Below, piece after piece: positions 1 to 17,642 of a DNA stretch of 64,000 nucleotides. The translations under genes were made by a program, and so were the position numbers. The stretch comes from Rhodamnia argentea (lineage: Eukaryota; Streptophyta; Magnoliopsida; Myrtales; Myrtaceae). The DNA lies in assembly GCF_020921035.1 (NCBI RefSeq), contig NC_063151.1, positions 31,998,934 through 32,062,933 on the forward strand, given 5' to 3'. Within the stretch, counting starts at the first letter, position 1, and every line of letters begins with the position of its first letter. The notes beneath the pieces are model-generated. The model searched no databases and was not told the origin of the DNA. It worked only from the letters and a program-made list of their open reading frames with translations.

Positions 1-88
1 GACCGTATTGATCAAATTAAAAGTTCATGAATCACATTGCACGTTAGATCAAAGTTCGGATACCATTTACGTCATTATCCCTATATTC
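1..88. repeat. Right end of a dispersed inverted-repeat element
   Basis: The window opens inside a dispersed repeat. Phrases of the type 'catgaatcacattgcacgtt' and 'taccatttacgtcattatcc' recur at 22.6-22.7 kb, with related wording near 8.45, 16.1 and 18.45 kb. Only one arm is visible because the window begins inside the copy. It is non-coding and probably a non-autonomous DNA transposon. Confidence 0.5.
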
Positions 89-1127
89 GTATGAATCAGA
101 GGGGCTTTAATTGGGGACATCGTCAAGTTTGAAACTCTCGTTCAGGGGCTAAATTGTTGGATTTGGTCAAAGTGCATCAGATTTTGGAACAGAAGCGCTG
201 GTACCTGATTGCTAGAGAAACGTGATTTTAGCTTTTTTGGGTTAACCAGTAAACGATAGGGAGTTGTACCTTAGCCGATAAAATTTAATCCGTCAGCCTT
301 TTCCTGGGTTTTTGTCCCGTTCAAAACGGGACACCATGGAAACCACAGTTCGAACAGAAGTGCTTCTGCTAAGGTAATCACTTCTTGCTCTTGTCCTAAG
401 CTGACATAAGATTCTTGTCCCCCTATGAGTTACATGCATCCGGAATCAAGACACATGCAGAGATCCTGCAGATCATGGTTGAAAAAGTAAAGAAAGAAAG
501 ATGCATGATTAAGATCGACTTTCGGTCTATCCGGGGACTCTATAACTGGTAAAAGAAATCATCTCCTGGTTCAATACCACGCCCTGTTTTCTGAATCACC
601 ATCTTCTCTAGAACTCAAACTTTTGCCTTCTAAGATGAATCTCGTGCAGGAAGGATTTTACCTCATACCTAAATTGAGAAGAGCTTCGCCATCTCTACTA
701 GAGGCATCTGATTCTTGCTGATTCCATGAAGTTTGATTTTTCACAACCAACATTTGATACCATCATTTGACGAACCCCTTAGACGGTTCAATAATGTCTG
801 TTGGTATTTCAGGGTACTTGTGCTTTGTCTATAATCACTTGAACAACGATCAGCGAGCTGAAATCAAGCCACATTTATATTGGAAGGACACAATGCAATG
901 CCAATCACAGCTTCATTCTGTTTTAAGAAGCAGTCAGCAGAAACCACAAGAAGCTGTCTATCTTCATCAATGGTCAAACGATTCTTATTTCTCACAACCA
1001 GGAATCACTGGTCCAACGAGGAATAACTAAAATCCTAATACAAGTTTCTCTGGCTACAACTTTCTTTCTTATTTTTTTCAATTACTTCCCCAACAGTAAA
1101 GCAGCAGAGAATATCCAATTATGGCAT
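89..1127. other. Intergenic, downstream of the aminotransferase gene
   Basis: No gene could be supported here. Short open frames, such as one at 767-1030, have no recognisable family and lack flanking splice or promoter signals. The last part presumably contains the 3' UTR and polyadenylation region of the minus-strand aminotransferase gene that ends at 1128. Confidence 0.5.

Positions 1128-6928
<5,801 letters not shown>

Positions 6929-6962
<34 letters not shown>
6929..6962 (-). promoter_or_regulatory. (GA)n tract in the 5' leader abutting the aminotransferase start codon
   Basis: On the gene's strand the leader is an uninterrupted GA run of about 16 units that ends immediately at the ATG (...GAGAATGGCT). 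GA/CT tracts are common in plant core promoters and 5' UTRs. The initiator context lacks other features. Confidence 0.7.
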
Positions 6963-6965
<3 letters not shown>

Positions 6966-8950
6966 TTTTTTGAGAAAGGGAAACCAAAGAAGATGGGACG
7001 AACTGGTGCAGAAGCAGATAGAGAGAGAGCCGCCAAAAGAGTGGCAAGTGGAGAACAGTATAGTACGTCTACGCAAACCCTAAGGTTGACGGCGGACACG
7101 TCGGACGACGGGCGAGCGCGGAGTCGCAGGGGACATGAATTTCGTGGGTCCCACTGCGCTGCCTGTCTGAATCACGTGCCACGCACGGACGACCTTTTTT
7201 AAATGACTCAACATATAGACCCCCCATGCCATATTTGGAGTCTTTTTGTAATCTGTGAATCTTGCCTCTGCCCCGGTCACGATTGTCAAGACTGGAGTCG
7301 AGAGCCGTGCGGATTCAAAATGCAAGGAGACGCCTTGCCAAAGCATGGTACTTTAAGCGAGTTTGGTTCGACCTTAGGAAGATGCATAGTCATTTCTCCA
7401 AAGAGCTTTGAGCGAAAGTGTTTTTGGTAGAAGTAGTAGTGTTTGGTAACTCATTTTTGTGTGTATTTTGCAGAGCGATTTTAAAATAAAAAAGAAAAAG
7501 AAAAACAGAAGATCTCGGCAAGTTCAAGAGCTCCTCTGTTCTTCTTCACTTCGGATGCTCTCTCTCTCCATAGTCTCACTCAAAGATAGAAAAGAAATTC
7601 AAAAGAAAATTCAATTCGTTCTTCTCCGTGACTCGCTAGAGAAAGAAACACAATCAAGACTAGACTCAAGAGTGGCCATCGCCGTCACCCACGATGGAGG
7701 CCAAGAGAGGGTCAAAGCATCGGCGGGTCAAGTGCAAGCTCTCCGTCCTCTGGAGAGTGGAGGTCTACCTCATCACCTGCTCGCCCAATGCTAACCCCTT
7801 TGCTTTCGCCTTTGCCCACCCATCCACCCTCGATGCTAAGGTCGAGCGACCTAGCCCTACGCTCGTCGATCCACACAAGCGAACCCAGGCAACCAGATTT
7901 GCATTTGGAATTCAGATATGGATTTAGTGATTATTGGCACGCCTACGCGACAGCCGCCGAGGTCGCACGACCCCAAGCGGTCGCCGATGTCACGCGACCC
8001 TAGGCGACCGCCTTCGATGGTGCTCAACTCGATGGGACTCGACAACAGCGTCCCTTGAGCGGCTCTATTAAGCCACGATTTGTCCTTCAGCCAAGGTAAA
8101 AGCGGAATATGAGAGAGCTAGTGAGGGTAAGATAGGAAGAAATAAAACTCATTAAGTCTCTAGAAACAACATTCCGAAAATGCTGAATGCCCAAGGTAGG
8201 TTCCAATCTGTATTGAGCTTTTAGCTTTCCCAATGCTAGCATTTGATCAATGGAGCCCTAAAAATACTTGTCAAATACCTCATATTTTCTTCAATGGGCT
8301 TTGGAGGCTCAAAATACCTTGAGAAAGCTGAGCCAAACAAGGTCTTTATTTTTGAATTGTGCCTATTTTTTCTTGTATTATTGTATTTGGTTCTTGTGTT
8401 CTACAATGGAGAAAAAAATGTCCACGATAATTATATCAATGGTCTTTAAATTTTGGCATAATACGCAATGTGGTTTGCGAACTTTGAATTTATTATACGT
8501 GATCCTAAGTTTTAGCTAAATATGCAATGTTGTCTCCGATTGGCAGAGTCACCGGCAACCCCGTTAGCCTTCACTAACGGTTGGGGGCGGCAGCCCCGCT
8601 TGTGTGTGAGTGTATGTTTATTTTCTTTTATTTTTTTATTTTAAAAAATAGAAAAAGGAAAAATAAAGAAAAGGAAAAAAATATAAAAAGAGAGTTGATG
8701 AAAATGACATTTTTTTTGGACTTCACGATCACTTCAGGCTCTTATTTGAAACTGTTATGCCACTTAAGACCATTATTTAAAACAATATTCATTTCGTGTT
8801 CTTATTTGAGAAAATGAAAGCACTTGAGATCTTTATTTGAAAATTTCTCCTGAATAAATTTATGTTTCAATTACTCAACGTGCCAATAATAATATTCATT
8901 CAAGGTCAATATGCAACTTATTCTTTGTGAAAGCCGTGAATGCAATAAAA
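6963..8950. other. Intergenic between divergent aminotransferase and EMC6 genes
   Basis: The first part is the presumed promoter of the aminotransferase gene. A frame near 7694-7927 begins plausibly with a basic N-terminus but matches no family I know and has no intron or conserved continuation, so no gene is called. A fragment of the dispersed repeat seen at position 1 lies around 8450-8540 ('aatacgcaatgtggtttgcg'). Confidence 0.45.
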
Positions 8951-8954
8951 ATCT

Positions 8955-9400
8955 AATGCTCCGCTTATTTAGTGAAAAATGGATAATTTTGAGAAATATT
9001 TTACTTGAAATAATCTATTATATTGCCTATAAAAATGAATGAGTGAAAAATATTTTTATCGATCATAAAAATATTTAGTAATAAATTGTTATGGGCAGTA
9101 AAAATATTTTGTATTGATTAATTAATTCAAGTAGTAGAGTCATTGTTTTAAGGGGATCTTTTTTTACAGATTATTCATTTGTTGCGGAATAAATGAAGAC
9201 TAATGCTCCGTTTGTTTAGTGAAAATTGAATGATTTGGATATTTTTTTTTCTTTATTGCTTATGTCATTCACAAAAATGATTGAACGCTGTTTACGAAAA
9301 TATTTGGGTATGAATTGTTGTTAATGACAAAAAAAAATTTATTTACTTATTATTTTAAGCGATTATTATAAAAATATATTTTAAAAAGTATTCATTTTGC
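8955..9400. repeat. Two adjacent copies of an A+T-rich 'gctccgtttgttt' element
   Basis: Two arms start with nearly the same phrase, 'aatgctccgcttatttagtg' near 8956 and 'aatgctccgtttgtttagtg' near 9202. Each is followed by A+T-rich text with repeated 'aaaaatattt' and 'aaatgaatgagtg' wording. Related copies occur near 14.7, 38.35 and 44.87-45.1 kb. This is a dispersed MITE-like family and is non-coding. Confidence 0.5.
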
Positions 9401-9424
9401 AATAAGTAATTTCCTTCTCTTCTA

Positions 9425-10384
9425 ATCCATGCGTCACTCTCTCTCTTGTCTTCTCTCCTCGCTCGCACAGAGTCGCACTCTCTCTCTCTCTCTCCGCAGC
9501 AGCCCTGCTCCGCCTGTCTCGTTCTTTTTCAGATCGCTGACCCAGAGGCGCCGCCAATCTCTGCCGTCTCCACGCCTCGCTCGCCGATTCGCCGTCGAAA
9601 TCAAGGCGAGTCTCGTTCCCCCCTCCGTTTGTGTGCTCGTCAGATCGCGAAAGCATAGTGTGTAATTGCACAAAGAAGTAGTTGGAATTTCGTAGTTTAG
9701 GCCTCGATTTGTCAAAATTTGTAGGAACCTTCGATCCTCGGAGACCTTAGGACGGATCCTGCAGTGTGGTATCGATTTTGACGAAGCGATCGAAACGAAA
9801 CCGGGCCGATTGTGGCCGGTTCCCGGTTGAACCGGATCGGATGCTCACCCCTTGTTTGTCATGTGCTTCGCTTCAGGCACGACTGAATTTCCAAGATATC
9901 AATCTTACTATAGGTTTAGGGCAAACTAACAATGTTGTGAAGTTACGGGCTGCATAGTTCAATGGAATAAACTTAAGGGGCTCGATGTGCTTTCCAGTGC
10001 TTATAATTTTTTATTGGAAGCTATACGGCTCCTGCATACTTCTACTTGGCTTTGTTGAGATTAACGTAGATTGACCAATGTTCATTCTCGTATTCAATGT
10101 TTACTTGAGCCCCAATCCTATTCTATTTCGTTTGCATAGGACAGGGAAATCCAGATTTGTCGAACACCACTGCTACTTGGCAAGTTAGCATTGCTTAAAA
10201 CCGTCATGGAGAGAGAAGCAATCTTAAATCAGTCTGTCATATGTCAAGAAAGACCCTTCTAAACATTGTAGTTTAGCACAAAGAATTAGGTGAGACTACT
10301 CATATATATAGTTTTATGAGTAGTCCACTGTACTGTTTTCCCATCCTCTGAGAGCTTAATTGCTGGATGCAGATTGTTAGGGAT
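9425..10384 (+). promoter_or_regulatory. Probable EMC6 promoter, 5' UTR exon and leader intron
   Basis: The region 9425-9660 is pyrimidine-rich with a CT run (about 9478-9495) and has G+C well above its flanks, like a plant leader exon. The coding exon is preceded by a credible acceptor (tgctggatgcag, ending about 10373), so an intron probably lies in the 5' UTR. The donor could not be fixed from sequence alone. Confidence 0.4.
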
Positions 10385-13300
10385 ATGGGAGGACATGATG
10401 AATCAGAGACATCTGGAAGAAAAGAAAGCGAGGAGATTGATGTCCCAATCTTCAGCGGCGAGAATATGCAAAGCAACATGAAAGTCATATATTACAGGTC
10501 TTTTAGAAGCTTTCGTAAATCTGTTACCATGCTTTTTCGCATCATAGAGCTTAAACTGAAGTGTAACTAATTTAGGATGCTTATAGATTCCCAAACTGCA
10601 TCTTGATTTGTTGATACGCTGGCCTGCTTTATGTGGAGTGGATCAACTTTCAAAAGTTTGTATGCTAGGAGATATTTAGTATTAGAAGGCACATGTAAAG
10701 TACCTTTCTTCTAACAGACAGCCTTTAACATATCTTGAAATGTATTATTGATTGGTTCCATTTTTAAACCAAGACCTCTTTTTTTTTTTTTTTTTGCACA
10801 TGTGCAGCCGAACATTTATGTCCATTATCGGCGGTGTCATTGCTGGGATTCTCGGATTCACAGGCTTAACTGGGTTCATATTTTACTTTCTTGTCATGGC
10901 AATCACCTCAATTGGCCTTATTGCGAAGACCGGATTTTCCATCCACTCGTACTTTACCAGCTGGAGTCAGATCATCTTTGATGGTTTCCTGGGTGGGCTT
11001 TTGGTACGTTTCTTTTTTGCTCAATCTATTCTTTTGTTATATCTTATATGAAAGTTAAATTTCTTCTTTGATGTTTCTCGAAAGAATTGAATTGAGTTAC
11101 CCTAGACCTGGCGTAGTTACATTTACAAAGTCTAGTGAACGTTCAATTTGAAGAATATCTCTACTCTACTATACTTTTAGCTGAATTATTAGTTTATATT
11201 TTTCTTCGTCTAGTTGATATCTCTATAATGTTATGCATTGCTGGTTGGATTATTATTAGGGTCTTGTTAACCATACCCATCACATTTTCATCTCCAATGC
11301 ACTCATTACAAATAACACAAGATAGACAGTGCATTGAAAATGACAGACTTTCCTTGGTTAGGTATTTAACAAATGGGGGCACCAGTCTACACAATCCTTA
11401 TTATTCTGTTAATTTTTCCCTTTAAAGTCGATGTTTTCATGCACTCACCAATACCAAGACTAACTAAATTTTAACTGAATCTTGCCCAAAATCGCCTCCC
11501 TCATCCCTTGATCAGGTTTTTAGCATTGTCATTTTTGTTTACGTTAGAGAAAAACTAACCACCCCTTTTCTTACTCATTTACTGACTTCACCAATAAATC
11601 ATGGGATTTTTTTGGCTGGAACAAGAACTCGTTAGTAACTTGAGAGTAACTTTTAGTGTCAATATATTCTTGGTCAGCAAGATGTTTCCACTATACGATC
11701 ATTGAGCAAAGGGAATCTACCAAGCGAAGGAAAGTATATTATATGGAGAATAAAGCAAGTGAACTACCCCAAAAAAAAAAAAAAGTGAGGTTCCACTAAA
11801 TGGCACGCAAACCCACCTCCTATAGGCATACTTACAAAGCCAATCGATTTAAAGATAGTGAGATATCTCACTTAGAGTTAATATGTTAGGCAGCTTATGC
11901 CAGTGTAGTATCAGGAAGAAGAACAGAATTTGTACATCTTATTGTTCTCAGGGTAGTATGGTAGCTCCTTTTTGTTGTGAAGTTCATGGTTTCACTAACA
12001 TTATCTATATGAATGTCTTCTGTTTTGCAGTCGTTCGTGCTGTTTTGGACGTATCCTTATGGATAAAATAGTGTTTAATTCTGGCTGAGAAGTTGTTCTT
12101 GCATATATTAGGATGATCTCGAGTAGCTTATGGAGCATGGATATATGACAATATCATGGTTTTGTCAGTACTTTTCTCGTATGGGTAATTCTCTCAGTTA
12201 TGGGTTATGCCATTAGGCATTACTCGTGACATTAGGCACCTAAGAGAAGAATATTTATTCCCAATGGGGTGTTTGGTGACATAAGATGCAAAAAATGAAA
12301 GAAATTGGGATAATGACGGTAGAAGTCCTTAATCTTGTGTGGTTAGTCACTTTAGTACCGAAACTTTTGTTTTTTGAGTCCTAAACTTGTTCTGGTTTGT
12401 CACTTGATCTGTCCCTGGCTTTAGTTTAGGTGGATGGAAAGTCTATGTGGAATTTTTGTTATCAAATTTTCCTTATTACGTAGACACGCGGTGCTAATGT
12501 GACACCACGTGGATGCTACATCAGAAAAAGGTAAATTAAATAAAAATACTAAAGAAGACAGAGGGAGAGAGAAGTGTAGGGAGTCGGGAAGGGAGGGGGG
12601 TTGTGTTTAGTGGCTGGGAGGGGGTGGCGCCGCTTCCCCCTTCACCTCGGTTAGGGCCGACAGGCCCTTTGCAGAGTCAAGGTGAGAGCAGCCTGCTCAT
12701 GGCCACCGGCCTTGCTTTTTGTGGGGGGGGCTGCTTGTCCTTGCTAGATCTGGGCCAGCAGCCCTTCTCATGGTACTCACTTCTTGGTCTTCCACCCTCT
12801 CGGTCACTACGAATGGCCTCAGTCAATTCAATGGGATGTGCTGGGGGGGTTGCGGACCTCGTTGCCGCTATGCAGCCCCACTGCGTTGTGCTCATTTTTT
12901 TTTCTTTCAGATTGTTAAAGTTTCGGATATGCTCTCTGTTTTCTAAGTTTTTTTTAATTGTTCAATTTTTTCTGATGTTCTACCAGGGAATTGACGTCAT
13001 TTTGTGCTTGAAGATGCTTCATCAAGTTAACAGCCACTTGGGATGGATAAATTATGAAAAATGGCATGCGTGATGCTCTGTCCACAAAAAAACTGATAGA
13101 TGAATCCGAAGTGCTGAAGTGCATGTTGTAAATAAGTATTAGGTTATTAAATGGACCAAAAAAATTTAGTAATAAGGTGACGGATCAAAACTGAATATAG
13201 GACTTCTGTCATTATCCCAAAATTATGCCATTGTTACTGCTATTTCGTATCTGTCCATACGGCAGGAAATTGGGGGCAATGGCCAAATATGGACTAGCCA

Positions 13301-13717
13301 GACTGACTGTAACAAAATTTCCATTAATCTCTATGTTTTCCCCTCCTATGTCTGACCCCCATTCCTTTGCATCTTTTTCACGTGTGTGTGATCATTTTTT
13401 GTTGTTTTTGGTGCAGCATATCCTAGTTGAAGTTGATTCTTTCTTGATTTGTTTTTCTGATTCCTTAGATTGTCGTGCCTTTTGCAATACATCAATTGCG
13501 ATTGTCTCATTCTTATCCTGCATGATTTTGATGAGAATATGTGCAATGGATAAACCAATATCGTGTTGCCGGATGGTTGCTAGTGTGACTGCACGGGACT
13601 ATGAAGCACGAGTGTTTTCCTTCAGTGCGTTGTGTTCTTATTGATATAATTGGATTTACCTCCATGTTACTCCTTGACGTAACAAGATTTGCTTATGACA
13701 TCGTCCATATATTCTGA
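10385..13717 (+). CDS. EMC6: ER membrane protein complex subunit 6 (EMC6)
   Basis: EMC6 is a small subunit of the ER membrane complex, which inserts tail-anchored and polytopic membrane proteins. Four coding exons join in frame: 10385-10497, 10808-11003, 12031-12050 and 13687-13717. They encode 119 residues, the expected family size. The cytosolic N-terminus is acidic and ends MQSNMKVIYY. It is followed by the conserved SRTFMSIIGG segment, a first membrane helix with AGILGFTGLTGF, a second helix (YFLVMAITSIGL), then SIHSYF and DGFLGGL. The C-terminus SFVLFWT FAYDIVHIF is split by intron 3 inside a Thr codon. Exon 3 is only 20 nt and the last exon has 28 coding nt plus stop, so automated annotation could easily end the protein early in intron 3 at YPYG-stop. 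Introns are GT-AG. Intron 3 holds an inverted-repeat element. Confidence 0.93.
12307..13218. mobile_element. Inverted-repeat element inside EMC6 intron 3
   Basis: The terminal inverted repeats read GGGATAATGACGGTAGAAGTCC on the left and, reverse-complemented, GGGATAATGACAGAAGTCC on the right. The flanks are gaaatt on the left and aaaatt on the right, so any target duplication is weak. The interior (about 12540-13060) is G+C-rich with an open frame (12603-13073) that has no recognisable domain. No transposase was seen, so the element is non-autonomous. Confidence 0.6.
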
Positions 13718-14829
13718 GGCAGTGTCATGACAGAAGGCCAGGAAGTTGCACTCCACACTGCGCGGTCTCCCGAGGTTCTGGAACAAATCTGACAGATTGC
13801 TTCGATGTTGCAATGGATCCATTGTTGTTCCTCTTTTTTGGTTATGTGACTTATCTCTGAATCAAAGAGAGCTTTCGTAGTTATGTTGGACATGGTTTTC
13901 TGAGCTACGAAACTGAAGTGATACATCGGTCGTGCTTTCGCTTGATTGTGCCCTTTGACGGATTAGACACGGTATATTTTTGTCGTAGTTAGACTTGGGT
14001 TTGTTTCATGCCCATGCTACTCTTCGGACATCTTCGGTCAGTTTTTAGGGTGCAGTCCTCTGCTTTTCACAGATTTCATCATGAAGGAGATTGCTTTGTT
14101 TCCATAATGTACTTTTTTTGCACAGTGCAAAATCCAGAAGAGTAATTATCTGGGTGCGGGAAACTTCCTTCTCTAAGTTAGCTCCACCATTTTGTCAATA
14201 TGGAACACTTAAGACTTCATTTTGCCTCCGAAAATTTGGTATCCATTTATAGCAAAAGTCGCACCAAATTTAATCTTTTTCTGACATTTTAGGTGTAGGG
14301 ATATGGTACTGCAATTGCTAAAAGAGGTATGCTCGAGATTTTTTCGTCCCTCCCATGGAATGTTAGCAAGAGCAAGCTTCGGTTAAAATGTTGTATACTC
14401 GTTTCAATAAATCAACTTGATCGCATTTATTGAAGCTAAGCATCAAAAAAATGTATCGCCCTAATTGAGCTCATCGTACCATCTTTTAATAATTGATGTG
14501 AATCTTTCATAAATTAATGTGAGATTTTGTGAGACTTTTATTAACTATTCTAAAAGCTTAAGTCGTTAGATGAATATATGTTTTAATATTTAGCTACTCT
14601 AACATTCTCCTCACGCTTAATTTGGTCTTTTTGCCTAGTATTGAGTGTGGACGTATTTAATTGGGGAGACAAATGAGATTCAAAAAATTTGAATTCGGAA
14701 CCTCTTACTTTGATGAATACTTAGTTTGTTTTATGGAAAATGAATGTTTTAGGAAACATTTTTTCAAAATTGATCACTTATATCATTTGAAATAATTAAC
14801 CGATGAAGAGCATTTTCATTATCAATAAT
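13718..14829. other. EMC6 3' region and intergenic
   Basis: This includes the presumed EMC6 3' UTR. It is followed by A+T-rich sequence, with a degraded copy of the 'tttatggaaaatgaatg' MITE-like family at about 14730-14830. No gene was seen. Confidence 0.45.
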
Positions 14830-15431
14830 GGGAAAATTATTCAAAAAGTCTTAATCCTATAGCACTTTTACCAATTCGGTCATAAGCCTTTTATTTTTGC
14901 GAATGAGTCCTAAACAATTTCATATTTCGTCAATTGAATCGTCCGATCAATTTTGGCTAAAAATCACCGATGTGGACGCCGATTGTCTAATGTGGTTCAT
15001 TTTTAATGATGTTTAGATATTTTTTTGATTTTGTTTATTAAGCTTTTAATTTTTTTTCTTTTCTTATTTACTTTCTCTTTACTGTGGCTAGCGAGAGTTA
15101 CTTGGCCTTTGTGGGCTACGAGCGAGGCCAACCTCATTGGCTGGTCATAGTAAAGAGAAAGCAAAAAAGGAAATGAAAAAAATTATATAAAATTTAATAA
15201 AAAAGTCTAAATGATATTAAAATATTATTAACAAAATTTCACCTTAATATCGATCATGCCACGAAGGATGGTCGGCATCCATGCCGACAATTTCAAGCCA
15301 AAATTATTCGAGTGGATTCAATTTGACAACGCATGAAGAAGGTTAGGATTTTAATTAGCAAAATTAAAAAGGTTTGAAATTGAATTGGCAAAAGTGTAAT
15401 AAGTTTACGAATTTTAGGATAACTTTTTTTT
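14830..15431. mobile_element. Fold-back MULE-like element
   Basis: The left arm starts GGGAAAATTATTC, then 'aaaaagtcttaatcc', 'accaattcggtcataagcc'. The right arm reads the same phrases in reverse complement ('aattggcaaaagtgtaataa'). The middle carries 'gtggacgccgattg' and 'gatggtcggcatccatgccg', the inverted core shared by the family at 33.6, 34.6, 36.6, 37.6 and 53.2 kb. The flanks 'atcaataat' and 'attgataac' match at only 6 of 9 positions. No coding capacity. Confidence 0.6.
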
Positions 15432-15742
15432 TATTGATAACAGTTTATGTGTAAATATTTTTATTGATGATAAAAATATTATTTATTTATTTATTATTTT
15501 ATGTAATTAATATTTTTTAAATTATTTATTTTTCGAGAAGGAAATAGAGTCGAAGATAGGGGTTCAGAGCAAAAGAGATGGTGTCTCCCTTCGCTTCTGT
15601 CCCTTGGTTCGTCGCCACGTGGCTTAGAGTTACATGCTCTGTCACTCCATCAAAGCACAGAATCGGAATGGCATAGAGAATAGAGAAGAGAGAGATGACG
15701 AAGCCGCATACCCTGCGTCACATGATGCGTCGCATCGCGCCA

Positions 15743-15803
15743 CCATCCATCCATCCATCCATCCATACATACATACATACATACATACATACATACATAC
15801 AAA
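15743..15803. repeat. (CATC)n-(CATA)n compound microsatellite
   Basis: A run of CCAT tetranucleotides passes directly into a longer run of ACAT tetranucleotides. Long spurious open frames across it (poly Thr/Tyr/Ile or Cys/Met/Tyr) are products of the repeat and not genes. Confidence 0.9.
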
Positions 15804-16659
15804 CATACGTACGCACAGCCACGCAAATGGCATGTCACGCATCGACATCCATCGGGCCTGCAATTCCGTTAAGTGGCTCGACGGAGATCGAGGAAGCGCC
15901 GTTAGGCGTTGTGGATAGGGGCCGGAAAGGGACATAACGGCCGTTTACAGCTACGTTACCGGACCTAGCCGGGGGCACGATTAATTTTTTTTCCACATCA
16001 TACCAAAACCGATTTATCAAATGATTAATTCATTTATTCCTGCAGAAAAATAGAATTTTATATCCAAGTATTTATGTTTTTTTGGTCAATATGCACACAC
16101 AAACGTTTCGCGAACTATGTCCCGATGTGCAATGCGATCCATTAATTTTAAATTTGATCAATGTCGTTATGAAACTTTAGCTCAATATGTAATGTCGTCT
16201 ATGAATTTTTAATTTGTTCAACGTAATTTCTGAATTTTTATTTAATTTTGTTCTGAAATATTGAATACTTTCAAATTAAGCGTGTATCGAAAATGCGGAC
16301 AGTTGAAAAATCACATTGTAAATTTAACTAAATTTTGTGAATTATGTGTATCGTTTACCCGGTATACATCCAGTCGGACCGCCCCGGTTCTGACCTCTTG
16401 CGTGCTTTCTTTTCTACAGAAGATTCTGAAAAGTGCTCTCTCTCTCTCTCTCTCTCTAGCTACCTACATGATCAAAATGATCAACGATCATACGTGCTGG
16501 AGCTGCGATCCTCTGCCTCGCACACGTAATCCGCAGAGAAATCGCGATCTCACTTGTGTGGGCGTCCATTCAGTTTGATGGATCAATCGGAGGGCTGAGG
16601 AAGGATAAAACCGTTGGCGCCCACCGAATGAGATCGTTGTTTCACATATGTTTCCGGTC

Positions 16660-17642
16660 GGAGAAAATATTCAAACTCCACGTCATCAGCGTACGTGGAG
16701 CGCGAGATGCATTCAAAATTCAACACGTGTCCTCTGACATGAAATTAAAAAAAAAAAGAATAGAACGGGAGCCATTTTTTATCTCTCTCCTCTGGCAAAC
16801 TGGCAGGCTGGGCAAAGTCCGAGGACAAGCAAAACATTAAATGACATTTATTACCTGCTCTCCCTCTCTTCTCTTTCCCGTTTGAAAGATGAGGTCCTCT
16901 CCAGCTCTCTCTTCTCCTGCTTATATCCTCGGGTCCTTTTGCCGTCCCCTTCTCCTCCTTCTTCGTCTTCGTTCTCGTCGCCGTCATCGCCTTTTCGGCT
17001 CCGGCTCTGGAAACAGCCAATTGGCCTCTCCAACTCTTCTTTGTCTTTTACTCCTACCGGTCCCGATTTCGGGCTCGGGAAGGTAGTCAACGATTTTGAA
17101 GCGGAAGAAGCGTGCGAGGCTGGATATACCGGTGGTGGCGCTGAGGTTTGGGGCTCCGGCGACGGCCGAGTGGCCTAGAGGGGTCCGGCGACGGCCGAGG
17201 AAAATGAGTACTCTGTTTATTGTGAGAGAGGGAGGAGGGAAGCTATGGAGGATTGACCTTCTGCTTCAGTCGGTATCCATGGAGATAGCAAGCGAGTAAA
17301 TTGTTCCGTTTTCCAGTTAGGGCTTGCGTTCACGAGGGTGGTGAGGAGAGAAGACTGACGAGGGAAGCTATATTTCAATGGCCGCTGAGTTTGCCGCGGA
17401 AAACTTGAATAAGAATACCATAGATGAAGTGCTGAGAAGAGACAAGAATGAAATAGAGACGGCTGTGAAGCATGGACTTTGCCCAGTCTGCCAGTCTGCC
17501 AGAGGAGAGAGATAAAAAATTGGCTCCCGTTCTATTCTTTTTTTTCAATTCCAGGTCAGGGACACGTGTTGAATTTTGAATGGATCTCGTATTCCACGTA
17601 GGCTGATGACGTGGAGTTTGATGACCACTAAATATTTTCTCG
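16660..17642. mobile_element. Long-TIR MULE-like element with G+C-rich interior (candidate Pack-MULE)
   Basis: Arms of roughly 170-190 bp are near-identical inverted copies: both read (G/C)GAGAAAATATT, 'caaactccacgtcatcagc', 'aattcaacacgtgtcc', 'atagaacgggagcca' and 'tctctctcctctggca'. The flanks TTCCGGTC (16652-16659) and TTGCGGTC (17643-17650) match at 7 of 8, consistent with a target duplication. The interior of about 600 bp is G+C-rich and coding-like, with open frames at 16882-17178 and 17096-17299. A short frame starting near 17378 runs into the right arm. No transposase motif was seen, so captured host sequence is possible but no source gene was recognised. Confidence 0.7.

Noticed and set aside
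767..1030. 87-codon frame downstream of the aminotransferase gene
   Set aside because: No family likeness, and it lies in the expected terminator side of a convincing gene on the other strand.
7694..7927. 77-codon frame starting MEAKRGSKHRR
   Set aside because: A plausible-looking start but no known domain, no continuing exon with splice signals, and repeat-like sequence follows.
12051..12071. EMC6 C-terminus ending YPYG at the TAA at 12060s
   Set aside because: The conserved ending FAYDIVHIF is present in frame at 13687-13717 behind a proper acceptor, so the early stop is better read as intronic.
12603..13073. 156-codon plus-strand frame in EMC6 intron 3
   Set aside because: Lies inside the inverted-repeat element, has no known domain, and ends in plain intron sequence.
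15634..15937. Four overlapping open frames on both strands around the tetranucleotide repeat
   Set aside because: They arise from the (CATC)n(CATA)n repeat, which lacks stops in several frames. No domain, splice or start support.
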